NCBI GenBank assembly: GCA_902728285.1
Contig: CACVBU010001197.1
Location: 195,140 to 259,139, forward strand
DNA: 64,000 nucleotides
Source of the DNA: Clytia hemisphaerica
Taxonomy: Eukaryota > Cnidaria > Hydrozoa > Leptothecata > Clytiidae
Direction of reading: 5' to 3'
This document shows positions 60,601-64,000 of the stretch, piece by piece. The notes below the pieces were generated by a model. That model was not told the origin of the DNA, ran no database searches, and saw nothing but the letters and a program-made list of their open reading frames with translations. Positions within the stretch are counted from its first letter, which is position 1. Each line of letters opens with the position of its first letter. The position numbers and the translations under genes were made by a program.

Positions 60601-63600
60601 TACATACATTTCATTTGACGCTTTCAAGTTGCATTTCGGATGCTCTTAACTTTTTGAGTTTTAAGCCTAAAATGTTCTTAACGTGTTCCTATTTTAAACA
60701 TCTTGTTAGTACTTTTGTTCGCACTTTTCAAAGAAATCGGGTGTTTTAGATGCAGATGAATGTCTTATGTTCTTAACAAAAAACTGTTATCAACCTGTTC
60801 GTGTATGTCTTTTTCACTTTAGTTTTCCAAACTCAACGAGAATGAAACGAAAGCAGCGGAAATGATTGGTATTCAAGAAGGCATGTTAATGAAGAAAGCC
60901 ACCGGGAGTTCGTCCAAAAAGGTTAGTTAGTAAAGTCAATTTCTCATCTGAAGTCCCAATAGATTTTTCCTAAGACCATTTTCAAATGTTACAGATCCGT
61001 TCTGTTCCGTTCCGAAACGATTCCGAAACAAGTGTGAATGTCAAATTTCAAAACGTCAAAAAAGAAGACGTTACAAAGCAAAACAGATCAAAACGGTTTC
61101 GCTCCACTTTTTTCATCGGAACGGAACTGCTTCGTTTTCTTACTCCGAAACGTTCCGAAACCAATATGAACACACTCGATCCGTAACGAAAATTATACCG
61201 GAGCGAAACGGAACCGTATCGTGTGAACATGGTCTAAGATAACACACAAACGCACACAAAATAATTTTCCAGTTCTTAATGACTTTTAAAAGAACCACTT
61301 TGCTTGGTTTACACAGCGCTGTAACATTTTAAGGCTTTGCGTACTCTAAAGGCTGGTCTCCATTCACGCGCGCTGCGATCGCACCGTTTTGCTTCAATCC
61401 TTTTTGCTTGGAAAAAAGATTACGTCATAAAAATATACCGCGAGCTCGAAAAAAAAGTTGAATACATTTCAACTTTTATCAACCGTTACGTCAGATCGCG
61501 CCAATGAAATTGCTTCATTCTTCTTTTGACCAATAGCGAGGAAGCTTTGCCATATAAAGTGCGATCGCAGCGCGCTTAAGTGGGGACCGGCCTCAAAACA
61601 CCAATTTCTTAACAGGTTGCACAAACACTCACAAAATGGTGAAAATAAGAACATATTTTAAGAACATTTTTTAAGAACATTTTTGTTAGGATTAAAAACT
61701 GAAAAAGTTAAGAGCATCCGAAGGTTTCAAAAATAATTTTAATGTTTTTATGAAAAAGGTGTAATTGATGGACACGGACTTACTTTCCATTTTAGTTCGA
61801 AGAAACTACGTATAAGCGTTTCTACCTGACATTGATGCTTTACTTATTGGTCAAGAAGAAGACCATTTGGTATGTTGCAGAGCTCTTTGAAACTACTCGT
61901 GGTTTTTTGCAAAATTTGCTGTCGTCAGCAACATCATTTACTTCACTTCTTGTCTACTTCACGGCAGTAAGTTTTAGATATATTATTACTTTGTTGAAAT
62001 AAATGGGCTTTTCTAGAAAGAGTCCGTGCCCCCCTCCTTGTTGAGGATATCGGATATCCAGGGGTTAACAATTTTTGTTCAAAAGTGGATATCCAGGGGG
62101 TAAAGTGTCTTTTCAAGTAAAAAAATACGATATCTAGGGATATCTTTATAAGAGAGGATATCCAGGGGGTTGAGCACATTTTTAAGAGTGGAAATCCAGG
62201 GGGTCTTTACTAATAAAGTAGGATATCCAGGTGGTTTGATAAATCAATATCCTCAACAGTGGGGGTAAAATTATTTTCTGGAAAAGCCCATTGAGCTCTT
62301 CCAGAAAATGTTGTTTTGGTTCCGAAAAATATCATGAGCTATCTATTTACACCTGCAAGAGGCGAAAACCAATTTTTTTCCGGGGAGGGTCAACTTCTGA
62401 AATGTAATGTTTTATCTTCCACCCTCATGTAATTTCATATTTACCTTCTGGAGGTCCTATAAATTAACCCTTATTTGCCAGTACGTAGACTGGAGTCGTT
62501 TATAATGCGTGTAATACTAATAATACCAATACTAATAATAATAATACGGGATTTAGTTTGTATAAACGACTGGAAGAATCCGGTGTTCCAGCTTTATAGA
62601 TACAGGGGCTAGCTACGCAGAAACTTGCGTAGCGAGAAAACAATTTATCAAGCAACAACAAACTCTCAAAACGAAATCAACTCAAATGAAAAACTTTCAA
62701 TACACAAATCCACACATATTTTTTTTCTCAAGAATTATTTTGAGCAGGGAAAAATTATAATTGCAATATTGACACTTTTCTTTTATTTGGAGTTAGTGCA
62801 CAAAGGTTTCTAGACGACTAAAATTGTTCCATTCATTACTTTTTGCTTTATTTCTACTATGTATAAGTTAGTCGTCTAGCTTGCTAGACTAGCCAGTACG
62901 TCCTTTTGTCTGTTTGTCTGTTGCCAGCTTTTCTAGGGAACGACTTATTAGTTCTTCTTATATTTTGCACAAATATACTAAATGGAAATGAAGCCCGATT
63001 TTCGATATTTTTTTGTTCGGTCAAAAATACCTGAAAACCCCGGTTAGTCCCGCAGTCTGATTGCCTAAATATGCGGCCGAGCTTAGTTTTTGTTGTTCTT
63101 ACATTTTGGCCAAATTTCAGTTTTGCGTTTGTAGAAAACCCGGGGGGAGGGGTACTAGGGTTGCGAGCTAACGGGGGGGGGGTGCCGCCCGACTTTCGAA
63201 CTTTGGACCCTTACGGGGACTAAAAAGGAAAAAACAAAGGAAAATTTTGGGAATTTTGCGACCCTTAGCGGGACAAATTTGACCAATTTTGACCAAATTT
63301 CGATCTTTCAGGGGGTAAAAAGTTGAAATTTTCCTATTTATCCGACCCTTATTGGGACTGAAATTTGATTTTCTGATTTTTCCTACCCTTAGCGGGACTT
63401 TGGAAGTCCCAAAAAGGTACCCTGAAGGGCGGCACATACCGTACCCTCCATTTGCCTAAGTAAACCCCCCCCCCGGGTAGAAAACCGTGTATTTGGCCTT
63501 TGATCCATTGACTTTGAATATAAAAATCAAAGTGAAGTGAGATTCTTTATTCAACTGGTTGATTTTCAATTGCAGGAGATTCCAGAATTCTGGACCTTGA

Positions 63601-63689
63601 AGTTGCTCTTTCAAGATTTGGTATCTCATCTCACTAATACTGGAGATGTTGATCTGCTACCGTTGATGGAAATTCCCGGAGTCAAACAG
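30617..63689 (+). CDS. HELQ: HELQ, 3'-5' DNA repair helicase (C-terminus beyond window)
   Basis: Sixteen exons in continuous phase: 30617-31478, 31737-31915, 33836-33964, 34298-34369, 40131-40206, 46451-46548, 47016-47126, 55008-55156, 55549-55785, 56847-57093, 57936-58128, 58948-59154, 59699-59856, 60823-60921, 61796-61966, 63576-63689. They give 1034 residues; human HELQ has 1101, so about 70-80 C-terminal residues are missing. HELQ is a superfamily 2 (Ski2-like) helicase that unwinds forked DNA in crosslink repair and homologous recombination, with RPA and RAD51 paralogues. Seen: a disordered Ser/Lys/Glu-rich N-terminus (1 to about 265), Walker A PTSGGKT (310-316), DELH box (413-416), SAT (448-450), AYHHSGL and [12 protein letters not shown] in the second RecA lobe, [10 protein letters not shown] (658-667), then winged-helix and ratchet-type regions ([16 protein letters not shown]). 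Residues around exons 11-12 form an unusually long acidic linker. Three other genes lie in introns 4, 5 and 7. Nuclear by homology. Confidence 0.95.
33100..33740. repeat. About 36-bp tandem repeat in HELQ intron 2
   Basis: Many head-to-tail copies of 'TTCTTCAAGGAAAATCCTTGATTGTTGTGTA', regular from about 33105 to 33460 and progressively degenerate to about 33740. 'AAGGAAAATCCTT' is itself partly palindromic. The overlapping frames through it (CIFQRK…/VVYSSRK…) are artefacts of periodicity, not genes. Confidence 0.9.
34525..34772. mobile_element. G-rich inverted-repeat element in HELQ intron 4 (tentative)
   Basis: Begins 'TTGGGCTCTTCCAGAAAATT' and ends 'AATAATTTTCCCAG', with internal G-runs and the duplicated phrase 'gtcaactgatgcttgtc'. 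The left end resembles the sequence at 62292-62312, and the layout resembles the element at 62003-62291. Confidence 0.45.
35288..35416. mobile_element. Foldback element in HELQ intron 4
   Basis: Left arm 'AGAAGTTTTATTTCG…' with 'GGTAAAAAAATCATCATCTTC' pairs with the right arm 'GAAGATTTTTTTTTTACC…AAATAAAACTTCTT'; the loop is about 25 bases. About 130 bp, non-coding. Confidence 0.7.
36502..38856 (+). CDS. Class C (mGluR-like) G-protein-coupled receptor, intronless, nested in HELQ intron 4
   Basis: One exon, 784 residues. N-terminal signal peptide (about 1-22), then an extracellular region of about 390 residues in the place of the Venus-flytrap ligand domain (e.g. [20 protein letters not shown]). 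Next is a cysteine-rich segment (about 417-483, with CPPVDC, CQPC, CRQC) matching the NCD3G domain that links flytrap to membrane in metabotropic glutamate, calcium-sensing and taste receptors. Seven membrane helices run from about 496 to 746 (first [15 protein letters not shown]), then a short Ser-rich tail. Ligand-binding residues of glutamate receptors are not recognisable, so the ligand is unknown. A plausible 5' UTR acceptor (ttccctgcag, ending about 36238) lies upstream. Same strand as HELQ. Absence of coding introns suggests retroposition or the intronless habit of many lineage-expanded GPCRs. Confidence 0.92.
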   Translation: MVRHLQLCLAILLYLMNKKCHGVVGRYLSPIGDPYNVLGIGQSCYNLPINQTSTLNLKSRYHNKAVDFFFKKNDYIHPLFRNKRLFFYRYFDICGGTDTNNAEQLVTLLVDLLLNPTFTITKDPSKKARRKITNWKYRPNILIMFTYLEDHLFKLLAEMLSKTDILVLNLRSDIRFQQNAFILPSLTLGAVDKVKSSFQNLTKTMNWKYVTIVFLQDQYSNSEFYFKNYRDLFIKSTSCFNIEIVNVFHFTPTVAKLKNDSSNTIVLIGSSIQQQLFLRDYGRSNKTWFVNENYRPLSTGPGFIISLRDSRYERKTRSLSIVNGHAGLFHYRMLDNVLKGVFSLEYIVKLYEDLNFFIQQYKEKARYLTDLFILKWYVRQSFYYRDFKVYVNNKQIQSSLDIGVLSLMLAPYKTPTACPPVDCTPGTEYMYTKLAANQTYWNESYRWTCQPCANGFYKGSYGNTTCRQCPIMHLPNKRRNSCYDPYSKPSISSQKTFAIFAFLLTCIGLLFCLLVFIAFVRYRTTPVMKAAHIPMTYAHLLMICTGLIVQLFAYFGEPSIGKCFLRLITFTLFYTLMIGMILIRSQKVLRAFTMRVKMTRTDLRKSKAGEIFFILVLVLAFNLILFVLAYTDPVQIHIWVDQEKLTRTSYCGVESKLNFVIGFTILLQFICFIQAFRGRRLPGAFKETMSIVYGSFINILVLTVSYPISIFQKDILNREIVYWIVGVLCMNILVIFCYFQRVYVAIFRPELNTVSYSRNLLMNKMSKDSSRASERTMSTAISCQ
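38897..39148. mobile_element. Inverted-repeat element after the GPCR
   Basis: Left end 'GTACAAACCTTCGCGAGCAG' and right end 'CTGCTCGCGAAAGTTTGTAC' are inverted repeats with one mismatch in 20 bases. The interior has 'TTCGCAAAT' and 'AATTCGCG' words. About 250 bp. Confidence 0.7.
39488..39714. mobile_element. Dispersed inverted-repeat element, copy 2
   Basis: Second copy of the element at 20312-20534: begins TACCGAGTTTATG, ends CATAAACTCGCTAA, with the same internal 'aaaacaaagtcgatagttga' and 'aaagtggacggtgattttgg'. It lies in HELQ intron 4. Confidence 0.78.
40908..43027 (-). CDS. Secreted protein with two peritrophin-type chitin-binding domains, nested antisense in HELQ intron 5
   Basis: Minus strand, four exons (42973-43027, 42745-42795, 41833-42015, 40908-41161), all joined in phase 1, the pattern of shuffled extracellular modules. 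They encode 180 residues. Exon 1 is a signal peptide ([19 protein letters not shown]). Two cysteine-rich modules follow. The first, in exon 3, runs CGVFGG…[10 protein letters not shown]…CQQC…CNMC. The second, in exon 4, runs [20 protein letters not shown]…[14 protein letters not shown]. Both have the spacing of CBM14/peritrophin-A domains, including the aromatic-Tyr-x-C core, so binding of chitin or another glycan in a matrix, mucus or cuticle is likely. A Thr/Val-rich linker precedes the second module. The gene spans HELQ introns only and overlaps no HELQ exon except by lying between exons 5 and 6: its 3' end is at 40908, after exon 5 (40206). Confidence 0.85.
41281..41461. mobile_element. 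Near-perfect palindromic foldback element, copy A
   Basis: Arms 'TTATCGGAGTTATTGATTTT…' and their complement form an almost complete hairpin of about 180 bp with a TCGA-centred middle (GGAATTCCTCGAGGGAATTC). A sister copy is at 46153-46334. It lies in intron 3 of the chitin-binding gene. Confidence 0.92.
41540..41719. mobile_element. pogo/Tigger-like MITE
   Basis: Ends TTACAGTCATTTCTCTCTAG and 'ATTAGAGGGAGTCAACTGTA' with repeated 'ATTCGAA' inside, and TA at the borders. The terminal motif TACAGTTGACxCTCTCTAAT is shared with elements at 49097, 58771 and 59157. Confidence 0.72.
43028..46152. other. Upstream flank of the chitin-binding gene / HELQ intron 5 remainder
   Basis: No gene seen in about 3 kb. 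It contains the presumed promoter of the chitin-binding gene (just above 43027), a 'GCGCGCGC' spot at about 43784, and a relative of the 'aagaacat' dispersed repeat at about 45050-45170. Confidence 0.45.
46153..46334. mobile_element. Near-perfect palindromic foldback element, copy B
   Basis: Same family as 41281-41461. Both arms carry 'GAGTGTATTACAATAG' where both arms of copy A carry 'GGGGG-ATTACAATAG', so the differences are matched across the hairpin. It ends about 115 bases before HELQ exon 6. Confidence 0.92.
46939..46986 (+). pseudogene. Partial duplicate of HELQ exon 7 inside intron 6
   Basis: 'gaatatgtcaaactagagga' and the following bases to 'aaagtcgatcctat' repeat the start of exon 7 (47028-47073) with about three substitutions. 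It lacks an acceptor directly in front and a donor after, so it is an exon fragment, not an alternative exon. Confidence 0.8.
48124..48350. repeat. Tandem duplication, about 115-bp unit, two copies
   Basis: 'atcgataaagtttacgtta' begins both copies (about 48124 and 48240), continuing 'acatcaatcagtacttccag' and 'gaagaaatgctcaaac' with a few differences. HELQ intron 7. Confidence 0.85.
48400..48711. mobile_element. TA-flanked G-rich MITE, family copy 2
   Basis: Same termini (TACTCTTAGGTTCCAAA… and …TTTGGAACCTAAGAGTA) and the same interior as the element at 28671-28980. It contains a small internal duplication 'gcctaattgccgggggtggg'. HELQ intron 7. Confidence 0.87.
49097..49291. mobile_element. 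pogo/Tigger-like MITE with long exact termini
   Basis: TACAGTTGACGCTCTCTAAT at the left and its exact complement at the right. Interior 'ATCGAATAAGGGAGC' repeated. TA at both borders. HELQ intron 7. Confidence 0.88.
49785..50125. repeat. Dispersed repeat related to the 155-bp array, single-unit copy
   Basis: Contains 'gcctggagacttcaaagatg', 'tgaatatcta', 'ccaaaacgagg' and ends 'gagcccggtgcgttgcgcac', matching the start, unit and end of the array at 53800-54645. Here there are only one to two diverged units. Confidence 0.7.
50438..50878 (-). CDS. Secreted precursor with three Lys-conopressin (vasopressin/oxytocin-type) peptide copies and no neurophysin
   Basis: Minus strand, one coding exon of 146 residues in HELQ intron 7. 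Signal peptide 1 to about 19 ([19 protein letters not shown]). Then six tandem GWGD[E/T] units (22-57). Then three repeats of 28 residues (84 bases), each containing [10 protein letters not shown] at 64-73, 92-101 and 120-129, followed by an acidic tail. CFIRNCPKG is the sequence of Lys-conopressin. Cys1-Cys6 for the ring, Asn5, Pro7, Gly9 and an extra Gly for amidation are all present in every copy. The six peptide cysteines are the only ones, so the 14-cysteine neurophysin domain is absent. No KR/RR site flanks the peptides: each is preceded by Thr-Pro or Ala-Pro and followed by Asp-Glu. Upstream, 'tgattttttag' at about 50885 and 'cgaaataag|gtaagagt' at about 51203 suggest a 5' UTR intron. 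It may be a hormone, a secreted exocrine/venom peptide or a mimic; sequence alone does not decide. Confidence 0.85.
   Translation of the reverse strand: MEGLTIFALVLALTTTTLANPMGWGDEMGWGDEMGWGDEKGWGDEKGWGDEMGWGDTVYNAAPCFIRNCPKGGDEMEPSKSWSDTVYDMTPCFIRNCPKGGDEMEPSKSLSDTVYDMTPCFIRNCPKGGDEMEDEKSNDEDTPEAI
50885..51202 (-). other. Predicted 5' UTR intron of the conopressin-like gene
   Basis: On the minus strand a consensus donor (AAG|gtaagag) at 51203/51202 and an acceptor (ttttttag) ending at 50884 bound a 318-base interval. The acceptor falls six bases before the ATG. The first exon would lie just above 51203. No coding potential inside. Confidence 0.45.
51905..52960. repeat. Repeat with a roughly 482-bp unit duplicated, CCGG/TGCCGG-rich
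   Basis: It starts at a small palindrome 'TACCCCGGTGGGGTA' and a CCGTCCGTTCGTC run, then two copies of a roughly 482-base unit (first anchored at 52079, second at 52562). Each has 'gaaaatgccggaaatatgcc' twice. Each unit is itself a pair of diverged half-units. The short frames through it are periodicity artefacts. A relative of the CCGTC…CCAGCTTTTCT start is at 62889. Confidence 0.8.
53066..53391. mobile_element. MITE with 'TTATAAGAAT' termini, copy 2
   Basis: Left 'TTTTTATAAGAATACA' and right 'ATTCTTATAAAA' are inverted repeats. 'gtccatgatgaaaatggcc' near the left end recurs inverted-symmetrically as 'tccatgatgaaatgg' at the right. Same family as 5504-5852. Confidence 0.7.
53800..54645. repeat. 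155-bp tandem array, about five units, with palindromic terminus
   Basis: 'TTTGGGGCAGCCTGGAGACT' recurs at about 53872, 54030, 54185, 54340 and 54495, i.e. every 155 bases, with few differences in the inner units. The array begins after a non-repeated lead-in ('gaatgtctgtctgtgtgtat') and ends 'gagcccagtgcgttgcgcac'. The repeated 65-72 codon frames on both strands come from the repeat and are not genes. Confidence 0.93.
56131..56813. mobile_element. Non-autonomous piggyBac-like element (TTAA target site)
   Basis: TTAA|CCCTATTTGGGCCGGG at the left and the complement of TTAA|CCCTACTTGGACCAGG at the right: CCCT…AGGG termini bounded by TTAA on both sides, the hallmark of piggyBac insertions. About 675 bp with three TGACGTCA-like words and no transposase frame. 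It ends 33 bases before HELQ exon 10. Confidence 0.85.
58196..58506. mobile_element. TTAA-flanked foldback MITE, intact copy
   Basis: TTAA (58196-58199) then AGGGATAATCAGATGGTCTG; at the other end the complement, then TTAA (58503-58506). The arms continue inward for over 100 bases ('aaaaacctctaaatttttcgg' and its complement), so the whole element can fold. A decayed relative is at 11214-11408. HELQ intron 11. Confidence 0.88.
58771..58931. mobile_element. pogo/Tigger-like MITE ending 16 bases before HELQ exon 12
   Basis: TACAGTTGACGCTCTCTAAT at the left, and 'ATTGGAGAGCGCCAACTGTA' at the right, with 'ATTCGATAA' words inside. Only 16 bases separate its end from the exon 12 start at 58948. Confidence 0.82.
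59157..59305. mobile_element. pogo/Tigger-like MITE abutting the HELQ exon 12 donor
   Basis: It begins TATAGTCAACTATCTTTAAT two bases after the donor GT (59155-59156) and ends 'AAAGAGGCAACTGTA'. Interior 'actaaaacattggtcccctc' is shared with the element at 41540-41719. Confidence 0.75.
60107..60391. mobile_element. G-rich MITE, family copy 3 (left end altered)
   Basis: The interior ('cccaaagataaggtagatat', 'gacagctgaaaatattctt') and right end 'TTATTTGGAACCTAAGAGTA' match copies at 28671 and 48400. The left end is shortened and reads TACTCGCGAGGGGGG instead of TACTCTTAGG. HELQ intron 13. Confidence 0.8.
60985..61242. mobile_element. Foldback MITE related to 11709-11868
   Basis: Left 'AGACCATTTTCAAATGTTAC…CCGTTCCGAAACG' and right 'GGAGCGAAACGGAACCGT…GTGTGAACATGGTCT' are diverged inverted repeats sharing CCGTTTCGCTCCG and GTGTGAACATGG with the element in PAXX intron 1. 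HELQ intron 14. Confidence 0.65.
61590..61740. repeat. Dispersed 'aagaacat' repeat, member
   Basis: 'ccaatttcttaacagg', 'cactcacaaaatggtgaaaa', and 'aagaacatattttaagaaca' match the duplicated segment at 7413-7625. HELQ intron 14. Confidence 0.65.
62003..62292. mobile_element. MITE with internal GGATATCC repeats
   Basis: Ends TGGGCTTTTCTAGAAA and TTTTCTGGAAAAGCCCA. The interior holds about seven copies of 'GGATATCCAGGGGGT', i.e. a palindromic EcoRV-like core spaced irregularly. HELQ intron 15. Confidence 0.75.
62493..62575. repeat. Inverted repeat enclosing an AAT-rich microsatellite
   Basis: 'AGTCGTTTATA' at the left and 'TATAAACGACT' at the right enclose 'taatactaataataccaata'-type repeats. 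About 80 bp. Confidence 0.65.
62886..63480. mobile_element. Adjacent repeat fragments in HELQ intron 15
   Basis: 62889-63060 resembles the start of the repeat at 51930 ('gtctgttgccagcttttcta'). 63130-63480 is a G/C-run element whose two ends read 'AAAACCCGGGGGGAGGGGTA' and (complement) 'GTTTTCTACCCGGGGGG', with the 'CTTAGCGGGACT' phrase repeated; it resembles parts of 28630-29300. Confidence 0.55.
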
Positions 63690-64000
63690 GTAGGCTCATA
63701 ATCTAAATTTTTTAATTTGATTCGAGTTGAAAAACGAGCCCCATTTTCAACTGGTTAAAAAAGCTCGCTAACCAAACGGAATGTTAAGGTCTTAGAAAAC
63801 TACAGATAGTTGTCAATGACCAAAGTCTTTGAGTCGACAACACTATATTGAAATGACAAGCATTGCCTTAAAGGACGTAACGGGGAATAATTTTTCGAAT
63901 GGAAAGGTGGAAAACTTCACGCCACGGCACGAGTTTGCCACCTCTTGACTCCATTTTTCCTATTTTACTTTCTGACATGTACTTCCCAAATGTCGCACAT
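63690..64000. other. Start of HELQ intron 16
   Basis: A donor (CAG|gtaggc) follows exon 16; the rest is AT-rich intron. The last HELQ exon or exons, encoding the helix-hairpin-helix end, must lie beyond the window. Confidence 0.7.

Overview
The window is nuclear DNA of an invertebrate animal. It is AT-rich, with spliced genes (GT/AG introns in consistent phase), animal-specific families (PAXX, HELQ, a class C GPCR, peritrophin-type chitin-binding domains, a vasopressin/oxytocin-type peptide) and many short inverted-repeat transposons (MITEs). I cannot assign a phylum. I found no bacterial, viral or CRISPR features.

Layout. (1) 2.5-6.9 kb: three intronless tandem copies of an HSD17B12-type 3-ketoacyl-CoA reductase / 17beta-hydroxysteroid dehydrogenase. 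Their N-terminal halves are nearly identical and their C-terminal halves have diverged. (2) 7.8-10.9 kb: a three-exon gene encoding one 520-residue protein. It joins an actin N-acetyltransferase (NAA80) to an actin maturation protease (ACTMAP), two enzymes that act in sequence on the actin N-terminus. (3) 11.5-17.7 kb: a seven-exon PAXX orthologue (DNA end joining) with an intact Ku-binding tail and a satellite array in intron 3. (4) 19.0-21.1 kb: a five-exon gene for a 181-residue secreted helical protein that I do not recognise. (5) 21-30 kb: no supported gene, many nested repeats. (6) 30.6 kb to beyond the right edge: HELQ, a DNA-repair helicase, 16 exons in the window. Three complete genes sit in its introns: an intronless class C GPCR (+ strand, intron 4), a secreted two-domain chitin-binding protein (- strand, intron 5), and a secreted precursor with three identical copies of [10 protein letters not shown] (- strand, intron 7).

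The two observations most worth following are the [10 protein letters not shown] precursor and the NAA80-ACTMAP fusion. The precursor's nonapeptide equals Lys-conopressin, a vasopressin/oxytocin family hormone. Unlike the standard single-copy hormone-plus-neurophysin precursor, it has three copies, no neurophysin and no dibasic cleavage sites. The fusion places consecutive steps of actin maturation on one chain. PAXX and HELQ are both DNA-repair genes on the same strand about 13 kb apart, but nothing in the sequence shows that they are co-regulated.

Most remaining DNA is non-autonomous DNA transposons (TA-flanked G-rich MITEs, TTAA-flanked piggyBac-like, pogo/Tigger-like, hAT-like, foldbacks) and tandem repeats. 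Exon structures were deduced by eye from splice sites, reading phase and family knowledge. No alignment or search was run.
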